Assembly: GCF_900091465.1 (NCBI RefSeq)
Contig: NZ_FMHV01000002.1
Coordinates: 434,001 to 498,000, forward strand
Direction: 5' to 3'
From: Micromonospora rhizosphaerae
Lineage (GTDB): Bacteria; Actinomycetota; Actinomycetes; Mycobacteriales; Micromonosporaceae
Length of the DNA stretch: 64,000 bases
Every line of letters starts with the position of its first letter. Position 1 is the first letter of the stretch. Positions 1-9,174 of this stretch are shown here, one piece after another. Below the pieces are notes generated by a model. It saw only the letters and a list, made by a program, of their open reading frames with translations. It had not been told where the DNA came from and did not search any database. The position numbers and the translations under genes are program-made.

Positions 1-398
1 TCGCCGGTTTCATCGGCTCCCCTGCCATGAACATCAAGACCGTGCCGCTGACCGAGCAGGGCGCCTCGTTCGCCGAGATGAACATCCCGCTGACCCGGGA
101 GCAGGTCGAGGCGGCCCGCGCCGAGGGTGGCGACGGCAAGGTGACCGTCGGCTTCCGGCCGGAGGACTGCGACCTGGTCAGCCCGACCGAGGGCGGCATG
201 CCGGTCGTGGTCGAGCTGGTCGAGGACCTCGGCTCCGACGCCAACGTCTACGGCCACGCCGCGCTCGAGGGCCTCAACGAGCGCTTCGTCGTCCGCACCG
301 ACCGCCGCAGCATGCCGAACATGGGCGACACCGTGTTCGTCAAGCCGCGCGCCGGCCAGAGCCACGTCTTCCACGCCGTCACCGGCAACCGGATCTGA
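1..398 (+). CDS. ABC transporter ATP-binding protein, sugar type (3' part only)
   Basis: Only the C-terminal ~132 codons are present; the start and the nucleotide-binding domain lie left of the window. The visible part opens with AGFIGSPAMN, the junction typical of UgpC/MsmK/MalK-like ATPases, followed by a TOBE-type regulatory domain containing VGFRPEDCDLV. Family knowledge: these ATPases energise carbohydrate importers and can serve several permeases. The gene ends 62 bp before the convergent rlmB and shares one bidirectional hairpin terminator with it. The substrate cannot be inferred. Identification of the family is firm; the MsmK/UgpC subtype is inferred from the C-terminal junction. Confidence 0.85.
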   Translation, partial: AGFIGSPAMNIKTVPLTEQGASFAEMNIPLTREQVEAARAEGGDGKVTVGFRPEDCDLVSPTEGGMPVVVELVEDLGSDANVYGHAALEGLNERFVVRTDRRSMPNMGDTVFVKPRAGQSHVFHAVTGNRI

Positions 399-410
399 CG
401 TACGGAAAAA

Positions 411-442
411 GGGGCGGCCCGCTTCGGCGGACCGCCCCTTTT
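411..442. terminator. Bidirectional rho-independent terminator
   Basis: A GC-rich stem (GGGGCGG and CCGC arms pairing with GCGG and CCGCCCC, one c/a mismatch) is closed by a TTCG tetraloop. It is preceded by AAAAA and followed by TTTT, so it has a T-tract on both strands. It lies between the convergent ABC ATPase gene and rlmB. Confidence 0.85.
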
Positions 443-459
443 CGTATTCGTGCGGCCGG

Positions 460-1586
460 TCAGGCCTCGGCGGACCGCCGCCGGGCGACCTCGGCGAGGG
501 TGACCGCGGCGGCGACGCTGGCGTTGAGCGACTCGACGTCGGTGATCATCGGGATGCGGACGGTCAGGTCGCAGGTCTCCCCGACCAGCCGGGACAGCCC
601 CCGCCCCTCCGAGCCGACTACCACGACCAGCGGGCCGACCGCGGCCTCCAGGTCGTAGAGGTCGGTGTCGCCGTCGGCATCCAGCCCGACCACCATGAAG
701 CCGGCGTCCCGGCAGGCCTTCAGCGACCGGGTCAGGTTGGTGACCTGGGCGACCGGCACCCGCGCCGCCGCGCCGGCGCTGGTCCGCCAGGCGGTCGCGG
801 TGATCCCGGCCGCCCGCCGCTCGGGTACGAAGACACCGTGCGCGCCGAACGCCGCGGCGGACCGGATCACCGCGCCCAGGTTGCGCGGGTCGGTGACCCC
901 GTCCAGCGCGACCAGCAGCGGGCAGGCCTGCTCCAGCGCGGCCGCCATCATGTCCTCGAACGGCTCGTACGCGAACGGCGGCACCTGGAGGCCGACGCCC
1001 TGGTGCAGCACGCCGCCGGTCATCCGATCCAGTTCGGCGCGGCTGACCTCGAGGATGGCGATGCCGCGGTCGGCGGCGGTCCGGACGATCTCGTTGACCC
1101 GGTCGTCGATGTCGATGCCCTGCGCGACGTAGAGCGCGGTCGCCGGCACCTGGGTGCGCAGCGACTCCAGCACCGGATTGCGGCCGACCAGCAGCTCGGG
1201 GGTGTCCTTGGCCGGGACGGACTTGCGGCCCGGGGCGACCCGGGGACCACCGCGCCCGGTCGGTTTGCCACCCCGGCCGGCCGCGCCGCGGCCGCCGGCT
1301 GCGGCACCCCGACCGCCCTTGCCCCAGGTGGTGTCCTTGGTGCCCGGCTCGCCGATCTTGGGAGCGCGCCCCTGCTCGGCCGCCGCGCGGCGCTCCTTCT
1401 CCTGCTTCCAGGCGGTGCGCTGGGGCAGCTTCTCGGTGCCCGAGTAGGCCTTGTGCCAGGGCCGCTCGTCGGCGGGCAGGGTGCGGCCCCGGCCCGCGAG
1501 GGCGTCCCGGCCCTTGCCGCCGGAGCCCTTCGGGGCGCCCTTCTTCGGCGTCAGTCGCCGGGCGCGGCGCTGCGAGTTGCCGGCCA

Positions 1587-1587
<1 letters not shown>
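460..1587 (-). CDS. rlmB: 23S rRNA 2'-O-methyltransferase, TrmH/SpoU family (RlmB-like)
   Basis: A 375-aa SPOUT methyltransferase. The three SpoU motifs are visible: [31 protein letters not shown] and [18 protein letters not shown] (about residues 345-362). Family knowledge: RlmB methylates a ribose 2'-OH in 23S rRNA using SAM through a knotted C-terminal domain. The first ~110 residues are Arg/Lys/Gly-rich and low in complexity, an N-terminal extension common in actinobacterial members. The start ATG (MAGNSQRR) overlaps the cysS stop by one base (TGATG), so it is probably translationally coupled, with AGGA just upstream. The cysS-rlmB pair is conserved in actinobacteria. The exact target nucleotide is not provable from sequence. 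Confidence 0.9.
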
Positions 1588-3002
<1,415 letters not shown>

Positions 3003-3065
3003 CGTACAAGGGTAGCCGTCCGTGCATTTCGAGGTTGCCCGGAGCCGGGTCGTACGCTGCGTGCT
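3003..3065. promoter_or_regulatory. Divergent promoter region cysS / iclR-type gene
   Basis: This 63-bp gap carries a TAnnnT box for each gene: TACCCT on the minus strand (3009-3014), 6 nt from the cysS GTG, and TACGCT on the plus strand (3053-3058), 7 nt from the regulator GTG. Neither gene has a Shine-Dalgarno sequence, so both look leaderless. The -35 elements are weak. Confidence 0.45.
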
Positions 3066-3812
3066 GTGGACACGGCGGCACGTGCGGGTGAGGCGGCGGC
3101 CCGCGGGGGCGAGACGGCGGCCGGGACGCCCGAGCCGGGACGCGGCGGCGAGACGGCGGCCGGGACGCCCGAGCCGGGACGCGGCGGTGAGACGGCGCAG
3201 ACCCTGGACCGGGGACTGCGCCTGCTGCACCTGGTCGCGGACGCGCCGGGCGGGCTGACCGTCACCGAGGCGGCGAACCGGTTGGGCATCGGTCGGGCAG
3301 CCGTCTACCGGCTGGTCGGCGCGCTGACCGGGCACGGGATGCTGCGCCGGGACGCCGACGGCCGGCTACGCCTCGGCGCCGGGGTGCTGCACCTGGCCCG
3401 GCGCGCCCAGCCGCTGCTCGCCGAGGGGGCGCTGCCCGCGCTGCGGCGGCTGGCCGAGCAGGCCGGCGCGACCGCCCACCTCACGGTCGTCGAGGGCGGC
3501 GAGGGGGTGGCCCTGGCTGTGGTGGAGCCGAGCTGGACGTCGTTCCACGTGGCGTACCGGACCGGGTCCCGGCATCCGCTGGAGCGGGGCGCGGCGGGGC
3601 GGGCCATCCTGGCCGGGCGGAGGGGCTCCGCCGGCCCGGTGAGCACCAGCGGCGAGCTGCAGGCGGGGGCGTACGGGGTGGCCGCGCCGGTGCTCGGGGT
3701 GCCGGGGCTGGAGGCGAGCGTCGGCGTGGTCTCGCTGGCCCCGCTGGACGTCGACGTGGTCGGCGGCCAGGTAACCGCCGCGGCGACCGCCATCGCCACC
3801 GCCCTGTCCTGA
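3066..3812 (+). CDS. IclR-family transcriptional regulator
   Basis: A 248-aa protein with an N-terminal winged helix-turn-helix at about residues 63-95 (LTVTEAANRLGIGRAAVYRL) and a C-terminal IclR-type effector domain. Family knowledge: IclR regulators bind DNA as dimers or tetramers and respond to small metabolites. The effector domain is short (about 140 residues against the usual ~170). The first ~45 residues are not part of the fold: they are built from a 13-residue repeat (GGETAAGTPEPGR) that reflects 39-bp DNA repeats. It is divergent from cysS and probably leaderless. No target can be named; the tyrosine-degradation genes further right are possible since IclR proteins regulate them elsewhere, but this is speculation. 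Confidence 0.82.
   Translation: MDTAARAGEAAARGGETAAGTPEPGRGGETAAGTPEPGRGGETAQTLDRGLRLLHLVADAPGGLTVTEAANRLGIGRAAVYRLVGALTGHGMLRRDADGRLRLGAGVLHLARRAQPLLAEGALPALRRLAEQAGATAHLTVVEGGEGVALAVVEPSWTSFHVAYRTGSRHPLERGAAGRAILAGRRGSAGPVSTSGELQAGAYGVAAPVLGVPGLEASVGVVSLAPLDVDVVGGQVTAAATAIATALS
3110..3200 (+). repeat. 39-bp in-frame tandem repeat in the iclR-type gene
   Basis: Two full copies and a partial third copy of a 39-bp unit, with GAGACGG at 3111, 3150 and 3189 marking exact 39-bp spacing. It encodes 13-residue repeats ahead of the HTH domain. Confidence 0.85.
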
Positions 3813-3852
3813 GCGCGCGATCGACCTCCACGGGCGACCTCCGGGGGCGGGT

Positions 3853-4008
3853 GATCGACTCCGCTTGCGGCAAATCGGTCCCTCGGACGACGGGGACACC
3901 CCGAAATGCCGCAAGGCGAGTGGATCAGCCGGCGGGACACCGCGACGTGCCGCAAGCCGAGTAGATCAACGGCGGGGACACCCCGACGTGCCGCAAGCCG
4001 AGTGGATC
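3853..4008. repeat. Extragenic repeat cluster: one inverted copy plus three 41-bp tandem copies
   Basis: A 20-bp core (TGCCGCAAGCCGAGTGGATC and variants) occurs at 3907-3926, 3948-3967 and 3989-4008, exactly 41 bp apart. The sequence between copies, including a GGGGACACCCCG palindrome, repeats as well. An inverted copy lies at 3853-3872 and can pair with the first direct copy. It belongs to the 3813-4138 gap between the IclR gene and the DUF559 gene. A related element lies on the other side of that gene (5358-5427). Confidence 0.85.
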
Positions 4009-4053
4009 AAGGTGGGGTTGGGCCTTCTAGCAGACCTGGCGGCGCGGAGGGGG

Positions 4054-4097
4054 TTGTCCACAGGGGGGCTCGTCGGGAGGACCCGTCGTTGTCCACA
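4054..4097 (+). promoter_or_regulatory. Pair of DnaA-box-like sites
   Basis: TTGTCCACA occurs at 4054-4062 and 4089-4097, both on the plus strand and 35 bp apart. This 9-mer matches the high-GC actinobacterial DnaA box (TTGTCCACA, from Streptomyces oriC work). The rest of the 3813-4138 gap shows no gene. Two boxes are too few for an origin. Confidence 0.4.
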
Positions 4098-4138
4098 GGG
4101 GTGTCGGGGACCCCCGCGGGGCCGCCAGGCTGGTCCGC

Positions 4139-5347
4139 ATGCCCCCAGTCGCACACCGGCCCAGCGCACTCGCCTGGCAGGTCTTCCGCGGATCGGACGC
4201 GGTCCGCCGCGGTCTCCTGACCCCCCATCAGCTCCGCAGCTCCGTCTGGGTCCGCCTCCGCCACGACGTCTACGCCGACGCCCGACTCGAACGGGACCAC
4301 GGCCTCGCCTGTCGCGCGGTCGCACTACGCATGCCCCTGGGGGCGGTCATCGCGGGCCCGTCCGCGGCCTACCTGCACGGGGTGGAACACGCTGCGGACT
4401 TCCGCGACGACGTCCACGTCATCGCTCCGCCGGCAACAGGTCTCCGCAGCCAGCGCGGCCTCCGGGTGCACACCACCCTGCTCCGTCAACCGTCGGACGT
4501 CGCCGCACCGGGACAGTCCGGAGCACAACTCGGGCGCGGCCCCGTGCCGAGCCTCCTGCGCGTACCACCCGGCGGCATCCGAACCGAGGACGGGCTGCCG
4601 TTCGGCGTCCCTTCCTCAAGCCTGGTGCCCACATCACCCGGCCACCTCCCGGCCGAGGACGGGCCGGCTCTCGGCGCCCACTCCGCAAGCCTCGTGCCCA
4701 CATCACCCGGCCACCTCCCGGCCGAGGACGGGCCGGCTCTCGGCGCCCACTCCGCAAGCCTCGTGCCCACACCACCCGGCCGCGTTCCAGCCGAGAACGG
4801 CCTGAAGCTCCGTCCGGCCGGCACGCCCCGGTCCGATCCGACAGTGGCCGCCTGGGAGACGGCGGCCTGGCTGGAACCCGTCCGGGCGGTCGGCATCGTC
4901 GACGCGCTGCTCACCAGAGGCCTGACCACCCGTGAGGCACTCGGCACCATCGCCACACACAACGGCGCGCGACCCGGCGGCAAGCGCGCCCGCTGGGTCT
5001 TCGGCCTGGTCGACCCAGGGGCCCAGTCACCACCGGAGTCGCACCTGCGGGTCCGCCTGGTGCTCGCCGGGCTGCCCAGGCCGGTCCCGCAACATCCGGT
5101 CCGACTGCCGTCGGGCCTCGTCCTGCATCCCGACCTCGCCTGGCCGGAGTTCCGGGTCGCCGCCGAGTACGACGGCCAATGGCACGCGGACCGAGATCAG
5201 CTGCACCGCGACCGGCAGCGGCTCAACCAACTGGTCGCCGCCGGCTGGCTCGTGCTGCACGTGACCAGTCGTCGACTGCACCAGGACTTCGCTGCCGTCG
5301 TCCGCGAGGTCCGCTCAGCCCTGGCCTCCCGCGGCTGGCGAGGCTGA
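4139..5347 (+). CDS. DUF559/AbiEi-like protein with PD-(D/E)XK-type C-terminal domain
   Basis: A 402-aa protein. Residues 1-130 resemble the AbiEi/type IV antitoxin-like domain often paired with DUF559 in actinobacteria (wHTH plus a fold containing HDVYADARLERDHGLACRA). The last ~110 residues carry a Vsr/DUF559-like core: HPDLAWPEFRVAAEYDGQWH, then DRQRLNQLVAAGWLVLHVT, with D, E and D residues consistent with a PD-(D/E)XK nuclease. Between them lies a Pro/Ser/Gly-rich insertion of ~95 residues (about 140-235) made of 23-residue repeats. The start is an ATG with no clear Shine-Dalgarno. The gene is a single unit flanked on both sides by related extragenic repeats, consistent with acquisition or with a repeat-prone site. 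Function is unknown; a nuclease role is inference. Confidence 0.7.
   Translation: MPPVAHRPSALAWQVFRGSDAVRRGLLTPHQLRSSVWVRLRHDVYADARLERDHGLACRAVALRMPLGAVIAGPSAAYLHGVEHAADFRDDVHVIAPPATGLRSQRGLRVHTTLLRQPSDVAAPGQSGAQLGRGPVPSLLRVPPGGIRTEDGLPFGVPSSSLVPTSPGHLPAEDGPALGAHSASLVPTSPGHLPAEDGPALGAHSASLVPTPPGRVPAENGLKLRPAGTPRSDPTVAAWETAAWLEPVRAVGIVDALLTRGLTTREALGTIATHNGARPGGKRARWVFGLVDPGAQSPPESHLRVRLVLAGLPRPVPQHPVRLPSGLVLHPDLAWPEFRVAAEYDGQWHADRDQLHRDRQRLNQLVAAGWLVLHVTSRRLHQDFAAVVREVRSALASRGWRG
4625..4790 (+). repeat. 69-bp in-frame tandem repeat in the DUF559 gene
   Basis: Near-identical 69-bp units start at 4625, 4694 and 4763 (GTGCCCACA in each). Each encodes 23 residues (SLVPTSPGHLPAEDG...). The first two copies are almost perfect; the third has diverged. 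They enlarge the linker between the two domains. Confidence 0.9.
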
Positions 5348-5357
5348 TCTGGTGACA

Positions 5358-5427
5358 ATCGATATGCGGCATGGCGCGGTGTCGGCGGGGATTTTCACCC
5401 CGAGGTGCCGCACATCGAGTCGATCAA
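5358..5427. repeat. Second copy of the TGCCGCA-type extragenic repeat
   Basis: A direct half (TGCCGCACATCGAGTCGATCAA at 5406-5427) is preceded by an inverted half at 5358-5372 (AATCGATATGCGGCA), with CGGGGATTTTCACCCCG between. It has the same layout as the 3853-3926 copy and lies just downstream of the DUF559 gene. Confidence 0.75.
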
Positions 5428-5430
5428 GCG

Positions 5431-5467
5431 GAGGGGCCCGGGCGACCGACGGTCGCCCGGGCCCCTC
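5431..5467. terminator. Perfect 17-bp hairpin terminator
   Basis: A 17-bp perfect stem (5431-5447 with 5451-5467) has a 3-nt GAC loop. It separates the convergent DUF559 gene and the subtilase gene. There is no T-tract, as is common for high-GC actinobacterial terminators. Confidence 0.75.
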
Positions 5468-5483
5468 GCGATGTTGCCGGCTG

Positions 5484-7163
5484 TCACATGGGGGTGGTCA
5501 CCGCGGCGTACGCGTCGACGATGCCGTACCCGTAGAAGCCGTTGAACTCCTCGTCACCCTCGCAGTAGGCGTTGAACTCCGTCGAGCGCCCCTCGTTGGT
5601 GTAGGTCTGCAGGCGCGGGTCCGGGCAGGCGTGCTCGGCAGCCGTGGCGTAAAGCTGCTTCTCCACCAGGGCGGGAGGCATCCGCAGACCACCCAGCTCG
5701 TTGTCGGCCTTGCCGAACTTGCTGACGATCAGCGACGCCACGCCGGCGGCGTGCGGCGACGCCATCGACGTGCCCTGCAGGTAGGTGTAGTAGCCGCAAA
5801 CGCCCGCCTTGGTGCACTCCTTGAAGACGAAGCTGCGGGCGGCCGGCACGACATTGCCGTGCTTGTCGACCGAGCCCTCCTCCTGGAGCACCTTCTTCGG
5901 GTACGACGACAGGATCATGTTCGCGTCGGTCCGGTACGACGACGTGCCGTAGCCGTCCCGGAACCAGCCACCGGGGGCGGATACCGAGATCTGCTCGACG
6001 CCGTAGTTGGAGAAGTCGGACTTCTTGCCCGACGGGCCGAGCGCCGACACGCCGATCACGTGGGGGCCCTCCACCGGCAGGTCCCAGCAGCTGGAGTTGT
6101 CGATCGGCCGCGGGTAGGCAGGCGCGCCGTAGTCCGGGCTCGAGGTGTCCGTCCGCGGCTTGCCCAGGTCCTCGTGGTTGTTGCCGAGCGCGCCGACGAG
6201 CGTCACGCCCTTGTCGTGGGCGTAGCTGAGCGCCCGGTTCATGCCCTCGATGATGACCTGCTGCTCCGCCTGCGCCTCCGGCGAGTCGGCCGGGTTGGCG
6301 GTGCAGTTGTAGAGCCACGGGTCGACGTAGAACGACATGTTGACCACGTCGAGCCCGACGTCACCAGCGTGCACCAGGGCGTTGACCACCGGGTTCAGGA
6401 AGAAGTAGCCGGAGTCCTGGCCACCCTTGAGCTCGACCAGGGTCACATTCGGGGCGACGCCGGAGACGCCGAAGCCGTTCGCGGCCGCACCGATCGTGCC
6501 GGCCACGTGACTGCCGTGGCCGCCGTCGTCGGTACCGACCGGGTCGAGGCAGCCCGCCACCTCGCAGGGGCCGTCCACATCGGTCATGTCGGGGGCGAAG
6601 TTCTTCGACAGCGACCAGCTGAAGTTGGCCGCGAGGTCCGGGTTGCTGGCGTCCAGGCCAGTGTCCAGGACGCCGACGGTCACGCCGCGCTTGCCGGGCT
6701 CGGTCTGCCGCGCCTTGTCGGCGTGGATCATCGACAGGCCCCAGAGCTTGTCGTCGAGCGGGTCCATGCCGGTCGCGCTGGTGCCGGAGACGGCGCCGGC
6801 GCCCTTGCTCTGCGCGTCCGCCAGCAGGTGCTCCTGCTCGACCCGGTCGACCTTCGGCGCGCGGCCGATCGCCTTCTGCTGCGCGGCACCGACGAGGGCT
6901 TCGGCGGCGGCGGCGCGGCTGGCGAAGTCCGCCCGGTCGCTGCGCACCTGGAACATGCCGAGGCTGTCGGTACGGGACACGACGGTGCCGCCGGCGGCGC
7001 GGATCGCCGCGATGGCGGCATCGGCCGAGACGCCCTTCTCGGCGACCACGGTGTACTCAGTCGTGGTCGACGGGGCGGCGCCGGCCATGCTGCTCTGTCC
7101 GGCCAGCACGGTCGCCAACGCCGCCACGGTCGCGACAGCACCGGCGGTGAAGCGTCTGCTCAC
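5484..7163 (-). CDS. Secreted S8 family serine peptidase (subtilase)
   Basis: A ~559-aa subtilisin-like protease. The catalytic residues are visible: Asp in VGVLDTGLDASNPDL (about 167), His in DDGGHGSHVAGTIG (about 216), oxyanion Asn in GALGNNHEDL (about 328) and Ser in QGTSMASPHAAGVA (about 466). The N-terminus (VSRRFTAGAVATVAALATVLAG...GAA) is a signal peptide, and residues 35-130 look like an inhibitor-type propeptide, so it is probably secreted and self-activated. The start was placed at the GTG at 7163 because GAGAGGAAA lies 8 nt upstream; an adjacent GTG (7166) and an upstream ATG (7202) are alternatives. Several Cys pairs in the catalytic domain suggest disulfides. The gene stands alone. 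Confidence 0.92.
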   Translation of the reverse strand: MSRRFTAGAVATVAALATVLAGQSSMAGAAPSTTTEYTVVAEKGVSADAAIAAIRAAGGTVVSRTDSLGMFQVRSDRADFASRAAAAEALVGAAQQKAIGRAPKVDRVEQEHLLADAQSKGAGAVSGTSATGMDPLDDKLWGLSMIHADKARQTEPGKRGVTVGVLDTGLDASNPDLAANFSWSLSKNFAPDMTDVDGPCEVAGCLDPVGTDDGGHGSHVAGTIGAAANGFGVSGVAPNVTLVELKGGQDSGYFFLNPVVNALVHAGDVGLDVVNMSFYVDPWLYNCTANPADSPEAQAEQQVIIEGMNRALSYAHDKGVTLVGALGNNHEDLGKPRTDTSSPDYGAPAYPRPIDNSSCWDLPVEGPHVIGVSALGPSGKKSDFSNYGVEQISVSAPGGWFRDGYGTSSYRTDANMILSSYPKKVLQEEGSVDKHGNVVPAARSFVFKECTKAGVCGYYTYLQGTSMASPHAAGVASLIVSKFGKADNELGGLRMPPALVEKQLYATAAEHACPDPRLQTYTNEGRSTEFNAYCEGDEEFNGFYGYGIVDAYAAVTTPM

Positions 7164-7275
7164 CACATCTTTCCTCTCGTTGAGGGACGTGGGTTGCATC
7201 ACATCTCACGAACGAGATTTCCGCCAGTGCTCGAGGAAGATTCTTTCCGCTCGGCAAGCATCTGCCGACCGAACG

Positions 7276-7295
7276 GACGGGGACATGTCACCGTC
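7276..7295. promoter_or_regulatory. 20-bp near-perfect palindrome upstream of the subtilase
   Basis: GACGGGGACA faces TGTCACCGTC, symmetric with one mismatch pair. It lies ~115 bp upstream of the subtilase start in the gap to the HAD gene, so it may be an operator. A second small inverted repeat (ATCTC/GAGAT, 7203-7218) is closer to the gene. Confidence 0.35.
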
Positions 7296-7333
7296 GGGCA
7301 CGGGGCGATCACGATCAGCCAAGGGGTGATGGC

Positions 7334-8131
7334 TCAACGGCTGGCCGCGATGCCACTGCCGAGCAGCTGGACCAGCCCCGGCAACTCCGCCAGCGACCGC
7401 ACCTCGCCGTCCGGTCGCACGCCGGTAGGCAGCGGCAGCCCGGCCCGGTTGAGCCAGACCGCCCGCAAGCCGGCCGCCTGAGCGGCGACGACGTCGTGCT
7501 CAAGCGAGTCACCGACGTACACCACATGGGACGGAGTCATGCCCGCTGCCTCGACCACCGCGGCGTAGAACTCCGGCGCGGGCTTCTTCGGCAGGCCGTT
7601 CTCGTGCGCGTACAGCTCGAAGGCGAACTCGCCGGCGAGCCCGCAGCGTTCCGTGCGGCTGTTGCCGTTGGTGGCGAAGCCGAGCAGGTGGCGCCGGCGC
7701 AGCGCGGCGAGCGCCGGCAGCGCGTCCGGGAAGGGCCTGGTCAGCGCGAACCGGCGGGCGAAGAAGAGCGCGGCGAACTCGTCCAGGTGGTCGTCCAGCG
7801 CGGCCCGGGCCAGCGATCGCGCCAGCGCAGCGCGGCGGATCTCCTGCACCGGCGCGGCGCTGAGCGCGCCGAACACCGCACCCCAGTCCGACTCCAGGTC
7901 CGCGAGGCGGACCGCGGCCGCCGCCGGGGTCCGCCGCCGCATCTCCTCGAGTACGGCCACCAGCGCGCCGGTGACCGCCGGGCGCAGGTCCAGCAGGGTC
8001 TCGTCGGCGTCGAAGACAACGGCGGAAGTAGGCAAGGCCGAAAGCCTCTCACCCGGCACCGGCTCACCGTCGACGAGGTTCGCGGCGGTGGAGGCCAGGG
8101 GCATCGGCCGGCGCGGTCCCGGCCCGCTCAC
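7334..8131 (-). CDS. HAD-family hydrolase (phosphatase-like)
   Basis: A 265-aa HAD protein of the YjjG/N-acylneuraminate-9-phosphatase type. Visible motifs: VVFDADETLLDL (motif I, Asp41/Asp43), GFATNGNSRT (motif II), the Lys of GLPKKPAPEFY (motif III) and VVYVGDSLEHDVVAA (motif IV). Family knowledge: such proteins dephosphorylate small phosphometabolites by way of an aspartyl-phosphate. The GTG start at 8131 overlaps the stop of the upstream EamA gene (GTGA), implying coupling. A TTG at 8035, right before motif I and preceded by GAGAGG, is an alternative start that would remove an unstructured 32-residue tail. The substrate is unknown. Confidence 0.85.
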   Translation of the reverse strand: MSGPGPRRPMPLASTAANLVDGEPVPGERLSALPTSAVVFDADETLLDLRPAVTGALVAVLEEMRRRTPAAAAVRLADLESDWGAVFGALSAAPVQEIRRAALARSLARAALDDHLDEFAALFFARRFALTRPFPDALPALAALRRRHLLGFATNGNSRTERCGLAGEFAFELYAHENGLPKKPAPEFYAAVVEAAGMTPSHVVYVGDSLEHDVVAAQAAGLRAVWLNRAGLPLPTGVRPDGEVRSLAELPGLVQLLGSGIAASR

Positions 8132-9096
8132 CGGTCGCTGGCCAACGCCGGCTCGGCCGGCTGCCCGGCGGTGTGCTCCGACTCCAACGCGGCGCGCAGC
8201 TCGTCGAGGCGGACCAGGGCGACACCGGCGACGATCAGCGCGCCACCGAGCAGCTGGACGGCGGTCGGCAGCTCACCCAGCACCAGCCAGGCGATCAGCA
8301 CCGCGAACATCACCTCGGTCAGCCCGACGAACGATGACAGCCGGGCCCCGAGGATCCGGGCGCCGGCGATGCCGGCGAGGTAGGCGACCACCGCGGCGAT
8401 CAGCGACAGGCCGGCGATCGGCACCAACCAGCTGGTGCGCTGCCCGGCGAAGCTGACGTCGGCGAAGCTGGCGTGCAGGGGCAGCACCCCGATCAGGCCG
8501 AGCAGGAGCAGGACCGCGGCGCCGACGGCCATCCCGCCGCTGGCCATCACCACGGACGGCAGGCCGTCGTCGACCCGGCCGGCGATCACGAAGTAACCGG
8601 CCAGACCGACCCCGGCGCCCAACCCCCAGAGCACCCCGACCGGGTCGAGGCGGCTGGCCCCGGTCAGGTCCAGCACGAACACCAACCCGCACAGGGCGGT
8701 CACCGATCCGGCCACGGTCAGCGTCCGGGGTCGCTGGCCGTGGACCAGCCACATCCAGCCGACCACGAGGATGATGCCGAGGTACTCCAGCAGCAGCGCG
8801 ATGCCGACCGGCAGGTAGCGGACGGCGTTGAAGAAGCAGGCCTGGGCGAGGGCGACCCCGAGCAGGCCGAAGACGCCGACCGTGGTCGCGTTGCGACGTA
8901 GCACGTCCCACCGCCCCCGCAGGGACAGGACCGCCGGCACCGCCAACACCAGCGCGGCGATGCCCACCCGGGCCACCACGACCGCCTCGGCGGACCAGTC
9001 GCCCTCGATCAGCGAGCGGGCGAAGGTGCCCGAGGTGGCGAAGGTGACGGCGGAGAGCAGGGCCAGGCTGAGCCCGACGCCGGATCGTTGACGCAT
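8128..9096 (-). CDS. EamA/DMT-family transporter
   Basis: A 322-aa membrane protein with about ten hydrophobic segments arranged as two EamA repeats, ending in a hydrophilic tail. Family knowledge: DMT transporters export amino acids, nucleobases or other metabolites. The start was moved to the internal ATG (MRQRSGVGLSL) because AAGGAG lies 7 nt upstream of it, while the ATG at 9120 has no ribosome-binding site. It is divergent from the CGNR gene, and a nested palindrome lies in the 78-bp gap. EamA transporters next to CGNR regulators recur in actinobacteria, so local control is likely. The HAD gene follows with a 4-bp overlap. Confidence 0.88.
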   Translation of the reverse strand: MRQRSGVGLSLALLSAVTFATSGTFARSLIEGDWSAEAVVVARVGIAALVLAVPAVLSLRGRWDVLRRNATTVGVFGLLGVALAQACFFNAVRYLPVGIALLLEYLGIILVVGWMWLVHGQRPRTLTVAGSVTALCGLVFVLDLTGASRLDPVGVLWGLGAGVGLAGYFVIAGRVDDGLPSVVMASGGMAVGAAVLLLLGLIGVLPLHASFADVSFAGQRTSWLVPIAGLSLIAAVVAYLAGIAGARILGARLSSFVGLTEVMFAVLIAWLVLGELPTAVQLLGGALIVAGVALVRLDELRAALESEHTAGQPAEPALASDR

Positions 9097-9115
9097 CGAT
9101 ACGCTCCTTGCACCG

Positions 9116-9145
9116 GTCATGAGTCAACCGGGTTATGCTCATGAC
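9116..9145. promoter_or_regulatory. Nested palindrome between the EamA and CGNR genes
   Basis: Outer arms GTCATGAG (9116-9123) and CTCATGAC (9138-9145) are perfectly complementary and enclose AACCGGGTT (9126-9134), itself a palindrome. It lies 20-50 bp upstream of both divergent genes, a typical place for an operator; the CGNR protein is the obvious candidate ligand. Confidence 0.55.
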
Positions 9146-9174
9146 ACTAGGCCGGCACCCTGACAGGAGTCAAG

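Noticed and set aside
3907..4008. Regularly spaced repeats resembling a short CRISPR array
   Set aside because: The whole 41-bp unit repeats, including the part that would be the spacer, and no cas gene is near.
4054..4097. Possible replication origin
   Set aside because: Only two DnaA boxes, no AT-rich unwinding region, and no dnaA, dnaN, parA or rpmH nearby.
5352..7481. 709-codon open frame opposite the subtilase gene
   Set aside because: Same cause; no ribosome-binding site, and the subtilase catalytic motifs define the coding strand.
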